From assembly GCF_031458175.1 (NCBI RefSeq), contig NZ_JAVDXX010000001.1:124001-188000 (forward strand): a DNA stretch of 64,000 bases, in the 5' to 3' direction. Shown here piece after piece: positions 1 through 9,302 of the stretch. The notes beneath the pieces are model-generated. The model saw only the letters and a program-made list of their open reading frames with translations, was not told the DNA's origin and did no database searches. Position numbers and translations under genes: made by a program. The DNA is from Pseudoglutamicibacter albus. GTDB taxonomy: Bacteria > Actinomycetota > Actinomycetes > Actinomycetales > Micrococcaceae. Numbering within the stretch: the stretch's first letter is position 1; each line of letters begins with the position of its first letter.

Positions 1-2
1 TA

Positions 3-3000
3 CACATGCGCATCTATCTGTCCAAGTGTGTAACCGCCGACGCGGAAACGCTCTCGCCCGGTATGACCTACCACCGCGGCGAAATCTCGAACAACCCGAA
101 TGACTGCGCCCCGTCCAAGGACAACTACATTGAGCGCACGTGGGCCCTATCGGATCAGAAGAACGAAACCGGGGACCCAAATAATGACCCGTTCTTCCCG
201 ATCGACTGGGCCACCAAGAACGCTGCGCGTTCCACCGTGTTCTTCCAGCCGTGGGATAACGGCCAGCCGCGGCCAACGTTCACGGTAGTGACCCCGGTGT
301 GGTCTGGCCCGCGCCAATCCTTCGATGTGGTCCATTCATACCGCATCACGGGCACCCCGGAGCTGGACCTTGATAAGGCGATGCCGGCGTTGAAGAAGGA
401 CCGGACCATCAAGTCCTCCTCTACCAAGGAAGCCTTCACTCCAGCTAAGGACGCGGCGAAGGAATACACGCCGCTGAACTCTATGGCCTCGCTGTCCACG
501 CTCACTGTTCCTAACGTGGTAGCGGCTGGCTTAGCGAAGTCCACCGAGGACAAGCTCGTGGACCACGACGCCGTGTTCCAGCATCGTCTCAACCTCAGCA
601 ACTACACTGAGGCGCAACTGGGCGCCACCCAGTTCATTGACGTGTTGCCGTTCAACGGCGACTGGCGCGGCACCACATTCAGCGGCGAATACTGGCTGAG
701 TAAGGTCCCGGAGAACGTGGGCTCGAACACGGCCGAAGGCCACGAGATCTACTACACCTACGATGACCCGAACACGGTGTCTGTATGCCCAACGAACGCT
801 CAGGGCAAGGATGACCTCGATGCGTGCGTCAATGCCTCCCGGGCAACCAAACGCGGCATCGATAAGAAGCCGAGCGACACCAAATGGGAGCTACTGACCC
901 AGGAGGTCATCGAGGCCCAAGCCAAGCCGGGGGCAAAGCACATCACAGCGCTGCGTTTCGACAGCCCGTTGCTGAGCCCTAAGTCCGAGGACGCATACGT
1001 TCTGGACTTCGAACCGCACGGTAATAAGCACGGCGACAAGTACGTGAACTCCACGGGTATTGCCACGATGCACGCTGTCCGCGGCGAGACCGCCGACACC
1101 ACCGGCGTCGGGGCCCTACCTGTTCCGCAACCGGACCCCGTCAAGACTGAGGTCTATGCCGCGAAGATTTCCGGCACCGTCTACCACGACAAGAACCGGG
1201 ACGAGAAACAGCAAGACGGCGAGAAGAACCTGCCGGGCTACACCGTGACCCTCTACGAAGTGGACGAGAACGGTGAGATCAAGAAAGACGAGAACGGCGA
1301 CCCCGTCGCTGTCCAGACCACCACGAGTGATAAGGACGGCAACTACACGTTCGAGTCTCTCAAGCGGGGAGACTACCGCGTAGTGGTGAGCCCGCTGGAG
1401 GAAACCGACATCAACACCCAGGCAGGTAAGGGCGAGGACACTGATGCCGGCTCCTGGACGGGCCAGGTCATCACCGTGACCGAACCGAACCCGGACAAGT
1501 ATGACGCCAACAAGTCTCAAACCCACAGTAAGTATGACTTCGGTGTGTTCAAACCAGCCCCGAAGATTAGCCTCAAGAAGACCGTGAACGGTAAGGACTC
1601 TGACGAGGTAGCCGTTAACGGTGAGGCGAGGTTCGTCCTGGCCGGTGAGAACAACGGCAACGTTGACCTTGAAAAGGTCAAGCTGGTTGACACCTGGGTC
1701 GAAGGCAAGGACCCTCTTGACCTGACGTGCACCATCACGCCGAAAACTGGCGGCGACTACGCGGGGGACGCGACTGAGGACCTGCTCAACGGCGAAGCCA
1801 AACTCGCGGTAGGGGACACCTATGAGTGCATCGGAACCTACACCGTCACCCAGGACGATGTGGACGAACAAGTCACGTTGCCTAACAACGCCGATGTGAT
1901 CGGTGCATACCTGTATAAGTCCGCCACCACCGGCGAGGACAAGGAACTCCCTGTAGAAGACCACAGCAAGGCGACCGTCACTGTGCCGGAAGCTAAGCCC
2001 GCGCTTGAGGTGACGAAGACTGTTGATGGTCAGAAGTCAGTTATGAAGAAGGCTGGTGAGAAGGCCGAATGGTCCATCACCGGCAAGAACACCGGCAACG
2101 TAACCCTGTATAACGTGAAGCTCGCCGATGAGTGGGCCGGTGGCGACATTGAACTGACCTGCACGATGGGCGAGGAAGAGATCGATGTAGCCTCCGGTGA
2201 CGTGACCCTGCCGGTGGGTGCCGAATTCACCTGCACGGGTGAAAGCGAGATCACCCAGGACCACGTGGATGCCGGTAACGAACTACCGAACACCGTGACC
2301 CTGACGGGTTCTTCGAAGCCGGAGGGCGGCGAGAAGGTCAGCTCGAAGGACACCGCGACTGTCACCGTCCCGAAGAGTGAGCCATCGCTGAGCCTTCAGA
2401 AGACCGTCACCAACTGGGCTGAAGACGCCGAACCGGCGCCTGAACCGCTCACGGTGGGCGACAAGGTCGAGTACAGCTTCATCGTCTCCAACAACGGGAA
2501 CGTGACCGTCAAGGACGTCACGGTCGAGGACCCGAAGGTTCAGGATCTCGACTGCGGCGAGGCAAACACCACGCTGGCTCCGGGGGAATCGTTCACCTGC
2601 ACCGCATCGCACGTTCTGACCAAGGAGGACGTTGAGGGCCAGACCGAATACGTCAACACGGCGAAAGCGAACGGCTCCACGGTCCCGGGTGAGCCGGTCG
2701 AGTCGAATGACGCAGAAGCCAAGGTCAAGGTCGCAACCCCGAAGTTGGAGCTGGAGAAAACCGTCAAGGATAAGAAGGACAGCTACCTGGCCGGGGACAA
2801 GGTCGAGTACCTCTTCACCATGACCAACACCGGCAAGCTCACCGTCAACGGCATCGAGCTGGATGACGCGATGCTCACCGAGGCCGAGGTTGAAGTCACG
2901 TGCGAGGCCGAAACCCTCGCACCGGGCGATTCCACCACGTGTGTGTCCGGTGAGTACACCGTGACAGAGGCCGATGCGGACGCCGGCGAAGTCATCAACA

Positions 3001-3449
3001 CGGCCACCGCATCCGGCACCACGAACAACGGGACGCCGGTGAAGTCCAACGAGGCCGAGGCCAAGATCACGGTCGATAAGCCACGCGAACCGGAAGAACC
3101 AGCGCCAAGCGAGCCTGGCGACCCAAGCGAACCGGAGCCAAGCGAGCCTGCGCCAGAGGAGCCGGGCGACCCAAGCGAACCTGCGCCAAGCGAGCCAGGC
3201 GATCCAAGTGAACCGGCACCGAGCGAGCCTGCGCCAGAGGAGCCGGGCGACCCAAGCGAACCTGCGCCGAGTGAACCGGAGCCAAGCGAGCCGGAGGCTA
3301 GCGAGACGCCGGCTCCGGAGGCGCCTGAGGGTAGGAAGCCGGGGCTGGCTACCACGGGTGCTGAGGTGACGGTCGCTGTTTTGGCGGGGCTTGGCCTGGT
3401 GGCCGCTGGCGTGGCGCTCGTGCTGGTACGCCGCCAGCGCCGCAACTAG
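3..3449 (+). CDS. Large wall-anchored surface protein with SdrD B-like and DUF11-type repeats, 5' end outside window
   Basis: The frame is open to the left edge and the first Met has no signal peptide, so the true start lies upstream. About 1147 residues are visible. Residues 1-380 hold no domain I recognise. Residues about 385-500 form an SdrD B-like/collagen-binding B-type fold (ISGTVYHDKNRDE, then DGNYTFESL and GDYRVVV). Four DUF11/DUF7507-like beta repeats of about 120 residues follow, each opening with LxxxKTV and carrying NNGNV or NTGNV, at about 520, 665, 790 and 910. Residues about 1027-1110 are a wall-spanning EPSEPAP-type Pro/Glu/Ser repeat. The tail is LATTG (about 1114), a hydrophobic helix and RRQRRN, which is a sortase signal. 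LAxTG is the motif known for class E sortases. It is probably a pilin-like or adhesive stalk protein exposed on the wall; the ligand is unknown. Confidence 0.85.
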   Translation, partial: HMRIYLSKCVTADAETLSPGMTYHRGEISNNPNDCAPSKDNYIERTWALSDQKNETGDPNNDPFFPIDWATKNAARSTVFFQPWDNGQPRPTFTVVTPVWSGPRQSFDVVHSYRITGTPELDLDKAMPALKKDRTIKSSSTKEAFTPAKDAAKEYTPLNSMASLSTLTVPNVVAAGLAKSTEDKLVDHDAVFQHRLNLSNYTEAQLGATQFIDVLPFNGDWRGTTFSGEYWLSKVPENVGSNTAEGHEIYYTYDDPNTVSVCPTNAQGKDDLDACVNASRATKRGIDKKPSDTKWELLTQEVIEAQAKPGAKHITALRFDSPLLSPKSEDAYVLDFEPHGNKHGDKYVNSTGIATMHAVRGETADTTGVGALPVPQPDPVKTEVYAAKISGTVYHDKNRDEKQQDGEKNLPGYTVTLYEVDENGEIKKDENGDPVAVQTTTSDKDGNYTFESLKRGDYRVVVSPLEETDINTQAGKGEDTDAGSWTGQVITVTEPNPDKYDANKSQTHSKYDFGVFKPAPKISLKKTVNGKDSDEVAVNGEARFVLAGENNGNVDLEKVKLVDTWVEGKDPLDLTCTITPKTGGDYAGDATEDLLNGEAKLAVGDTYECIGTYTVTQDDVDEQVTLPNNADVIGAYLYKSATTGEDKELPVEDHSKATVTVPEAKPALEVTKTVDGQKSVMKKAGEKAEWSITGKNTGNVTLYNVKLADEWAGGDIELTCTMGEEEIDVASGDVTLPVGAEFTCTGESEITQDHVDAGNELPNTVTLTGSSKPEGGEKVSSKDTATVTVPKSEPSLSLQKTVTNWAEDAEPAPEPLTVGDKVEYSFIVSNNGNVTVKDVTVEDPKVQDLDCGEANTTLAPGESFTCTASHVLTKEDVEGQTEYVNTAKANGSTVPGEPVESNDAEAKVKVATPKLELEKTVKDKKDSYLAGDKVEYLFTMTNTGKLTVNGIELDDAMLTEAEVEVTCEAETLAPGDSTTCVSGEYTVTEADADAGEVINTATASGTTNNGTPVKSNEAEAKITVDKPREPEEPAPSEPGDPSEPEPSEPAPEEPGDPSEPAPSEPGDPSEPAPSEPAPEEPGDPSEPAPSEPEPSEPEASETPAPEAPEGRKPGLATTGAEVTVAVLAGLGLVAAGVALVLVRRQRRN

Positions 3450-3478
3450 CGGCGCCCCAGCCCACCGGCTGAGCTAAC

Positions 3479-3518
3479 GGAAGGGCCGGCAACACCTAAT
3501 GGTGTTGCCGGCCCTTCC
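3479..3518. terminator. Bidirectional hairpin terminator
   Basis: An 18-bp perfect inverted repeat (3479-3496 and 3501-3518) with a TAAT loop lies between the convergent surface-protein and anion-permease genes. It has no strong T-run. Confidence 0.85.
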
Positions 3519-3551
3519 CGTTTGTTAGGAGTGTTCGGTGCTCGCGTTGCG

Positions 3552-5105
3552 TTAGAGCGAAACCCCGAATACGAGTGGCACGAGCGTGTAGAGCATAACC
3601 ATGACCATCACGATGGAGATGAGGTTGAGCCAGATACCTGCCCGGACCATCTGTTTGATGGTGATTTCGCCGGAGCCGAACGCGACGGCGTTGGATGGTG
3701 TCGCGACCGGCAACATGTACGCCGAGCAGACAGCGAGCGTCACGGCGATCGTCATGAACAGCGGGTTGATACCCATACCCAAGGCAACCGCGCTGAAGAT
3801 CGGGAAGAACGCCGCTGCGGTAGCGGTGTTGGAGGTCAGCTCGGTGAGTACGAGTGCGACCAAGATGATCGCGAGGATGATCAGGACCTTCGGTAGGGCG
3901 GTCCAGCCGGTCACCTGGTTGCCGATCCACGCGGAGAACCCGGTAGCGGTGAACATCGCGGACAGCGACAAACCGCCACCGAACAGCAACAGCAGGCCCC
4001 ACGGGATTTCTTTCGCGGAAGACCAACGCAGTAGCGGCTGACCAGTTGCGTCTTCGCTACGCTTCTTGGCGGGCACCAGGAAGCATGCGACCGCGGCGGC
4101 CATCGCGACCTGGGAGTCGCTGATGCGGGCGAGGAACGGCAGGTTTTCAGCAACCCACGCGATGTCCTTGAGGAACGGCACAACAACCCAGAACAGGATC
4201 GCAGCCAGGAAAATCCAGGAGACACGGCGTTCAGCGGTGCTCATCTTGCCGAGCTTACGGAACTCGTTTTCGATCATTTCCTTGCCGCCAGGCAGTTCGT
4301 TGATCTCGGGGCGGAAAACGAACTTAGTCAGCACGAGCCATGCGAGCCCGGTCATGATGATCGCCCACGGCACGCCTACGAGCATCCACTGGCCGAACTG
4401 AATGTCGATGTCGTGGTTCTTCGCCAGGTGCCCCTTCATGAGTGCCATTGGCGGCTGGCCGATGAGGGTTGCGGTGGAACCGATCGTGACACCGTAGGCG
4501 ACACCGAGCAGAAGGGACGCGGCGAGGCGCGGGCTTGCCGCGTCCGGGTCGACTTCCCGAACCAGCTTCAGGATCGATGCGGCAATCGGCACCATGATGA
4601 CTGCGGTTGCGGTGTTGGAAACCCATGCGGAAATGAATGCAGACGCGATCATGATGCCCAGAACAATCTGCGACGGCCGCGTACCCACCAATCGGATGGT
4701 CCATAACGCGATCCTGAGGTGTAGCTGCGATTTCTCCGTAGCTAGGCCGAGGATCACGCCACCCATCACCAGGAAGACCACCGTGTCAGCGTAAGGTGCG
4801 GCGACCTCGCTCATCGGCGCCATTCCGAACAGTGGGAATACAGCCAGCGGCAACAGTGAGGTCACCGGAATCGGTGCGGCCTCGGTCATCCACCAGATCG
4901 CCATCCAGAGCGCGACGCCGGCAACGGCTTTGCCCTCAAAGCTCAGTGAAGCGGGCAGGATGAAACCCAACACAAGGCCCGCGATGGGGCCGAGGGCGAA
5001 TGTCCACCAGTTGCGGCGGGTTGAACGGTCCAGTGGATCGCTAGCGGAGTCTTGCTGTTGCTCTTGCGGAGCAGGAGACGCGGTTGAGTTGAGTTCGGCA
5101 GACAT
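3552..5105 (-). CDS. SLC13/DASS-family sodium:anion (dicarboxylate) symporter
   Basis: A 517-residue polytopic membrane protein of the divalent anion:Na+ symporter family. These proteins import succinate, malate, citrate or sulfate with Na+. Both family-defining SNT motifs are present: SNTATAVIMVP in the N-terminal half and TSNTATAAAFFP in the C-terminal half, which form the Na+/carboxylate sites. The N-terminal 40 residues are hydrophilic and Ser/Gln-rich. The frame opens further upstream at 5192, but I chose ATG 5105 because AAAGGAC lies 5-6 bases before it and MSAELNS starts a normal family N-terminus. It is transcribed alone, away from the catabolic operon, with a palindrome upstream at 5152-5169. 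The substrate cannot be told from sequence; a C4-dicarboxylate is the default guess. Confidence 0.88.
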   Translation of the reverse strand: MSAELNSTASPAPQEQQQDSASDPLDRSTRRNWWTFALGPIAGLVLGFILPASLSFEGKAVAGVALWMAIWWMTEAAPIPVTSLLPLAVFPLFGMAPMSEVAAPYADTVVFLVMGGVILGLATEKSQLHLRIALWTIRLVGTRPSQIVLGIMIASAFISAWVSNTATAVIMVPIAASILKLVREVDPDAASPRLAASLLLGVAYGVTIGSTATLIGQPPMALMKGHLAKNHDIDIQFGQWMLVGVPWAIIMTGLAWLVLTKFVFRPEINELPGGKEMIENEFRKLGKMSTAERRVSWIFLAAILFWVVVPFLKDIAWVAENLPFLARISDSQVAMAAAVACFLVPAKKRSEDATGQPLLRWSSAKEIPWGLLLLFGGGLSLSAMFTATGFSAWIGNQVTGWTALPKVLIILAIILVALVLTELTSNTATAAAFFPIFSAVALGMGINPLFMTIAVTLAVCSAYMLPVATPSNAVAFGSGEITIKQMVRAGIWLNLISIVMVMVMLYTLVPLVFGVSL

Positions 5106-5151
5106 AGCGTCCTTTTTGTGTACTTGTGAGATCTGGAGCACAGTTTGCTGG

Positions 5152-5169
5152 TTGAAGCATATGCTTCGA
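5152..5169. promoter_or_regulatory. Perfect palindrome upstream of the anion permease, candidate operator
   Basis: GAAGCATATGCTTC (5154-5167) is a 14-bp perfect palindrome about 50 bases before the permease ATG. This is a typical position for a transcription-factor site. Its regulator is not in view. The rest of 5170-5383 shows nothing I can name. Confidence 0.4.
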
Positions 5170-5383
5170 ATCATGCTCCGTGAAGTACTCATTTGGGCGC
5201 TATTGAGATCTTGGGGATATAAGTTGGCCGCTTCGCCTCCAACACCGCCGCCTCAGGCTCGGCCGGCTCATATGCAGGGCTTGCGCAGTAGCAAGGACTC
5301 GGGACCGCGATCGAAGAAGAGCGTGTTCCTAGAACGCTACGAACCGATCGGCTAACAAGACATCTCGCGAACGAGCGGTCCAC

Positions 5384-6484
5384 TCACCCTTCAAGGCTCG
5401 GGTAGTCCGTGTACCCGTGCGCGCCACTCGCGTAGACCGTCCCCTTCACCACCTCTTGCAGCGGTGCGCCAGTTGCGAACCGCTGAGGAAGATCCGGGTT
5501 GGCGATGAATAGCCTCCCGAAACCCACCAGATCAGCCACACCGGTGTCGATGAGGTCTTGCGCAGATTCGAACGTGAGCCCGCCAGTGACAATCACCGGG
5601 CCATCGAAAAGCGCGGAGTAATACGACGTCGGGACCTCGTCTCCGCGCGTCTCCGCGGAGCCAGCCCCGGCGATCCCCGGCTCAACCAGGTGCAGATAAG
5701 CCACATCGAGCTCATTCAACCGCTGAATCACCGCAGTGAACAGTGCGCGCTTATCCGAATCGATGGCATCCATCCAGCTCGAGGATGGGGAAAGACGCAC
5801 ACCAACACGATAAGACGGTACATGTTCGAATACCGCTTGCAACACTTCCTCGAGGAAACGCATCCGGTTTGTGATGCTTCCTCCGTACTTGTCGGTGCGC
5901 AGGTTCACTCCGTCATTAAGGAACTGCTCAACCAAATACCCGTTCGCACCGTGGATCTCCACGCCATCAAATCCAGCGAGCATCGCATTCTGGGCTGCCT
6001 GGCCAAACGAGTTCACAACATCGCGAATATCTGCCTCACTCAACACCCGAGGAACTTCATAAGGCACACGTCCCACCTCTGTACGGTATGTAGCACTCGT
6101 GATCGCTACCGCAGAAGGTGCTTTCGGTGGCAACCCGTCGGGTTGCATGCTCGAATGTGACTGACGCCCAACGTGCCACAGTTGGCAATACATCTTATTG
6201 CCACCCGACTTTGCGGCGGCAACGACGGGACGCCAAGAGGTAATTTGTTCCTGCGAATAGATCCCTGGGACGGCAGAATAAGCAGTCGCCTGGGCAGACA
6301 CAACTGTCCCCTCAGCGATGATGAGTCCAGCGCTGGACCTCTGCTCATAGTAGCGCGCCATCAACTCTGTTGCGATGCCTCCAGTCGAGGCGCGACCGCG
6401 CGTCATCGGTGCAAGCACAATCCTGTTAGCAAGCTGTTGCCCACCAACCTGAACGGGCGTGAAAAGACTACTGGATGTGTTCAT
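5384..6484 (-). CDS. Old Yellow Enzyme family alkene reductase (NemA-like)
   Basis: A 366-residue FMN-dependent TIM-barrel ene-reductase that reduces activated C=C bonds (enones, enoates) or nitro groups with NAD(P)H. APMTR near residue 25, LWHVGR near 103, and the block HGANGYLVEQFLND followed by KYGGS and NRMRF near 175-207 are OYE signatures. The His and Asn of HGAN bind the substrate carbonyl. The ATG overlaps the TGA of the upstream FAH-family gene (ATGA) and has GGGAGGG before it, so the two are translationally coupled. It is the last gene of the long minus-strand operon that starts at 13540. In that context it probably saturates an unsaturated intermediate of the same pathway (inference). 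Confidence 0.9.
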   Translation of the reverse strand: MNTSSSLFTPVQVGGQQLANRIVLAPMTRGRASTGGIATELMARYYEQRSSAGLIIAEGTVVSAQATAYSAVPGIYSQEQITSWRPVVAAAKSGGNKMYCQLWHVGRQSHSSMQPDGLPPKAPSAVAITSATYRTEVGRVPYEVPRVLSEADIRDVVNSFGQAAQNAMLAGFDGVEIHGANGYLVEQFLNDGVNLRTDKYGGSITNRMRFLEEVLQAVFEHVPSYRVGVRLSPSSSWMDAIDSDKRALFTAVIQRLNELDVAYLHLVEPGIAGAGSAETRGDEVPTSYYSALFDGPVIVTGGLTFESAQDLIDTGVADLVGFGRLFIANPDLPQRFATGAPLQEVVKGTVYASGAHGYTDYPSLEG

Positions 6485-7347
6485 CTGCGCACCCTCCCTT
6501 CAGAAGAAGTCGAAACGGAGGAATCCGAAACCACGGTGTTTTCGATGCGTCCAATACCGTCAATCTCAACTGTGACGACATCGCCGTCGCGAAGGGTGAC
6601 CTTCGGGTCCCGCTTACTGCCGATCCCCGCAGGCGTCCCCGCCAATATCACGTCGCCAGCATCTAGACGCGTGAATTCAGAGACCGTGGCGATCAGAGCT
6701 GGAACCGAGAACAGCATCATGGACATTCGGGCGTCCTGCAACGTGCGCCCGTTGACCGTGGTCCTGATGCCGGCTGTTTCAAGATCAACCTCATCAGGGG
6801 TCACGATGTGCGGACCCAGCGGCGTCGAATTATCCCACGCCTTACCCTGCAACCACTGATGTGATTTGTACTGATAGTCACGCATGCTCACATCGTTCGC
6901 GACTGAGTAGCCGAGCACATGATCCAACGCATCCGCTTTCGCGATGTGCCGGCCCCCACGGCCAATGATGACCGCCATCTCGCCCTCATAGTCAGGGCCG
7001 GTTGAAGTCGTGGGGATCACGATGTCGTCACTAGGTCCCACAAGGTTGCTGGCGAACTTTGTGAACAGGACCGGATAGTCAGGCATCTCCCGCTCCACTT
7101 CTTCAACATGCGAAGCGAAGTTCAACCCAACGCAGATGACCTTCCCCGGGGCGGGGGAAGCCGGCAAAAGCCGCACATCTACCTCACGCACCGCCGCGCC
7201 TTCCAACCTTTTCGCTGCGGCGATAACCTCTGGCGTCGTTTCATGGCCCAGCTTGCTGATCCCTTCAAGGGGAACCAAAGAATTACCTGATACCTCAGCT
7301 AACTGGGGCTCGCCATTGTGTGCGAGGAAATGGGCGAATCTAGTCAT
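6481..7347 (-). CDS. Fumarylacetoacetate hydrolase (FAH) family protein
   Basis: A 288-residue FAH-superfamily enzyme. Members hydrolyse, decarboxylate or isomerise 2-oxo or 1,3-dioxo acids with a Mg2+ ion. The core starts at VICVGLNFASHVEEV near residue 70. The metal-binding acidic residues are in DYEGEMAVIIG (two Glu) and NDVSMRDYQ (Asp). The end of the fold has ILAGTPAGIG. Length and layout fit the 2-hydroxyhepta-2,4-dienedioate isomerase/YcgM type. It lies 11 bases after the MFS transporter gene and overlaps the OYE start by 4 bases. The substrate is unknown; close FAH relatives include fumarylpyruvate hydrolase and oxaloacetate decarboxylase. Confidence 0.9.
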   Translation of the reverse strand: MTRFAHFLAHNGEPQLAEVSGNSLVPLEGISKLGHETTPEVIAAAKRLEGAAVREVDVRLLPASPAPGKVICVGLNFASHVEEVEREMPDYPVLFTKFASNLVGPSDDIVIPTTSTGPDYEGEMAVIIGRGGRHIAKADALDHVLGYSVANDVSMRDYQYKSHQWLQGKAWDNSTPLGPHIVTPDEVDLETAGIRTTVNGRTLQDARMSMMLFSVPALIATVSEFTRLDAGDVILAGTPAGIGSKRDPKVTLRDGDVVTVEIDGIGRIENTVVSDSSVSTSSEGRVRR

Positions 7348-7358
7348 GCCATCCTCCT

Positions 7359-8732
7359 TTACTCGTAGTGCAGCGCTTCCTTAGACCGCTCCGGCAATGT
7401 GGCAGCAGCGATCATCGAAAGCAGTACGAGTCCGACTCCGATTCCAGTCAGAGCAAGAGTCCCATTGGTGGTGTTTTGGAAGATCCACGCTGCAATGAAC
7501 GGGATGGGCGCGCCGAAGATCAACCCGGCAAACGTCATGCCCAACGCAGACCCGGTGTAACGCATTCGTGTCGGCAGAGACTCAGCGAAGAACGGAGCCT
7601 GAACTGCGGCAGTGATCTGGATACCGCACAGCGCTAGCGCGACGACAGCGACTGACAATGGGTAATTCATGGTGTTCATAACAGGGAACATTGTCGCAGC
7701 AGCGGTTCCTTGCAACACGAGTCCGATGTAGAACGTCTTCTTCCTGCCGATGTAATCGCTGACATACCCACCCAAAATGGCCATAGGGATAGAAACAAGG
7801 TTGGCAATGACTAGCAGGAGGAAGGTGGCAGATTTCTCATAGTCAAGCTGACCAGTTAGATAGTTCACTGCGTAGGTGACGCAAATCCAGAATAGTCCGG
7901 CCGAGGCTGCCCACGAGCAAACCAATTTGATGACCGTCCCTGGCTTTCTAACTATGACTTTGAGCGCCTTCTCCTGGGACGGCTCTTGCGCTTGCTTTTC
8001 AGCGGCACGTTTCTGGCTTTCTCGGAAGGCAGGCGTCTCTTCAATGTTGCGGCGAATCCACACGCCGACAAGCAGGAGGAATAGTCCCATGAAGAACGGA
8101 ATACGCCAACCCCAGCTCTGGAAAGCGTCTTCGCTCAGGAACAACGCCAACCCGGCAAGAGTAAGCGAGGCGAAGGTTTGAGCCAGTGGTGAACCAACAG
8201 CAAGGATGCCGCCGTATAGGCCACGTTTGTGCGAAGGAGCATGCTCAGTCACCAGTACCTGTACTCCAGAGGCTTCCCCGCCTAGAGCGAAACCTTGGAG
8301 GAAACGAAGGATGACCAGTAGCGTTGGCGCCCAGATACCGATGGCGCTGGCTGGGGGAAGAAGTCCAATGAGTACCGATGCGGTACCCATCAGAACGAGC
8401 GTAAACATTAAGACATTTCGACGCCCCATCCGGTCGCCCAAAGCGCCGAAGAAGATACCTCCGAGCGGACGAGCTGCCATACCTGCTCCGAACGTTGCGA
8501 ATGAGGCGAGAAGTGCAGTGTCTGCCTCAACGTTGCTAAAGAAGAGGATGGGGAAGATCGTCGCGGACAAAGTTCCGTAAACGGCAAAATCGAACCATTC
8601 GAGAGCGGTACCGAGAGTTCCACTGAAAACCGCTGTACGAGCCGTTTTTGGGTTAAATGTAGGAGCCTCGTTAGCCCCGTCATTGTGCGCGGCATCGGTT
8701 TGGGCTTGAGGGAAAGATTTCTCTGTAGCCAT
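7359..8732 (-). CDS. MFS transporter, metabolite:H+ symporter type (ProP/ShiA-like)
   Basis: A 457-residue, 12-helix major facilitator. The first helix carries GTALEWFDFAVYG, typical of the metabolite:H+ symporter branch. The loop 2-3 motif is GALGDRMGRRN, and GGYVSDYIGRKK is its repeat in the second half. These permeases import carboxylates such as shikimate, alpha-ketoglutarate, or small aromatic or aliphatic acids. It follows the MaoC gene by 105 bases and precedes the FAH gene by 11, so it is probably the uptake system for the substrate of this operon. That role is inferred from context only. Confidence 0.88.
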   Translation of the reverse strand: MATEKSFPQAQTDAAHNDGANEAPTFNPKTARTAVFSGTLGTALEWFDFAVYGTLSATIFPILFFSNVEADTALLASFATFGAGMAARPLGGIFFGALGDRMGRRNVLMFTLVLMGTASVLIGLLPPASAIGIWAPTLLVILRFLQGFALGGEASGVQVLVTEHAPSHKRGLYGGILAVGSPLAQTFASLTLAGLALFLSEDAFQSWGWRIPFFMGLFLLLVGVWIRRNIEETPAFRESQKRAAEKQAQEPSQEKALKVIVRKPGTVIKLVCSWAASAGLFWICVTYAVNYLTGQLDYEKSATFLLLVIANLVSIPMAILGGYVSDYIGRKKTFYIGLVLQGTAAATMFPVMNTMNYPLSVAVVALALCGIQITAAVQAPFFAESLPTRMRYTGSALGMTFAGLIFGAPIPFIAAWIFQNTTNGTLALTGIGVGLVLLSMIAAATLPERSKEALHYE

Positions 8733-8837
8733 CGTCGACTTCTTTCTAGATGTAAAAGCAGGCAGTCCTGCGAGAGGCTGTTTAGCGCTTATAGGTCAGT
8801 TGAAGGGCTGACTCTATTGCTGAAGGGGTGTGTCGCC

Positions 8838-9290
8838 CTAGGAAGGGCGGCATTTCATGAGGGCTGTTCGCCGTACGGTGCATACGAGCTCGTCGTTTTG
8901 GTTGTATCCGCGATGCTCGATGCCAACAAGGCCCGTTCCTGGCCGCGAGTTTGATTCCCGCTTGTCGAGGGCTTCAGTTTCTACCCGCAGCGTGTCACCG
9001 AAGAACACAGGCTTCGGGAAGCTGATTTCTCGGAAGCCAAGGTTCCCCAGAGTGGTTCCCAGCGTGGTTTCTTGAACGGGAATCCCGGTGACGAGTCCGA
9101 GGGTGAAGATCGAGTTGACAATCTGGCGGCCAAAGATCGATTCGCCCGAGAACTCTGCGTCAAGGTGCAGAGGCTGAACGTTCATTGTCAGCGTGGTGAT
9201 CAGGAGGTTGTCCGACTCAGTCACGGTGCGCGTGACTTCGTGACGAATGACCTCTCCTACAACAAAATCTTCGTAGTACATGCCTGCCAT
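8838..9290 (-). CDS. MaoC-family (R)-specific enoyl-CoA hydratase
   Basis: A 150-residue single hot-dog protein. YYEDFVVGEVIRHEVTRTVTE opens the fold as in MaoC dehydratases. MNVQPLHLD near residue 36-44 is the catalytic Asp/His region, here in the MNxQPLHLD version seen in mesaconyl-CoA hydratase-like proteins. AAGGAG lies 8 bases before the ATG. It starts 12 bases after the CitE-like gene. A MaoC-CitE pair next to acyl-CoA carboxylase genes also occurs in the mycobacterial leucine locus (Rv2498c-Rv2506). There the pair is thought to hydrate 3-methylglutaconyl-CoA and cleave HMG-CoA. The same role here is an inference. Confidence 0.87.
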   Translation of the reverse strand: MAGMYYEDFVVGEVIRHEVTRTVTESDNLLITTLTMNVQPLHLDAEFSGESIFGRQIVNSIFTLGLVTGIPVQETTLGTTLGNLGFREISFPKPVFFGDTLRVETEALDKRESNSRPGTGLVGIEHRGYNQNDELVCTVRRTALMKCRPS

Positions 9291-9302
9291 GAGAGTGGCT
9301 CC

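Noticed and set aside
1116-1964. Antisense frame over the surface-protein repeats
   Set aside because: No recognisable domain; it mirrors a repetitive coding region.
3084-3340. CRISPR-like repetitive DNA in the surface-protein tail
   Set aside because: The repeats are in-frame codons for EPSEPAP units with no spacers; they are wall-spanning repeats. The similar tract at 35400-35730 was rejected for the same reason.
5365-5378. Possible fourth copy of the TetR palindrome after the OYE gene
   Set aside because: CGCGAACGAGCGGTCC matches only one arm, and it lies downstream of the gene, not at a promoter.
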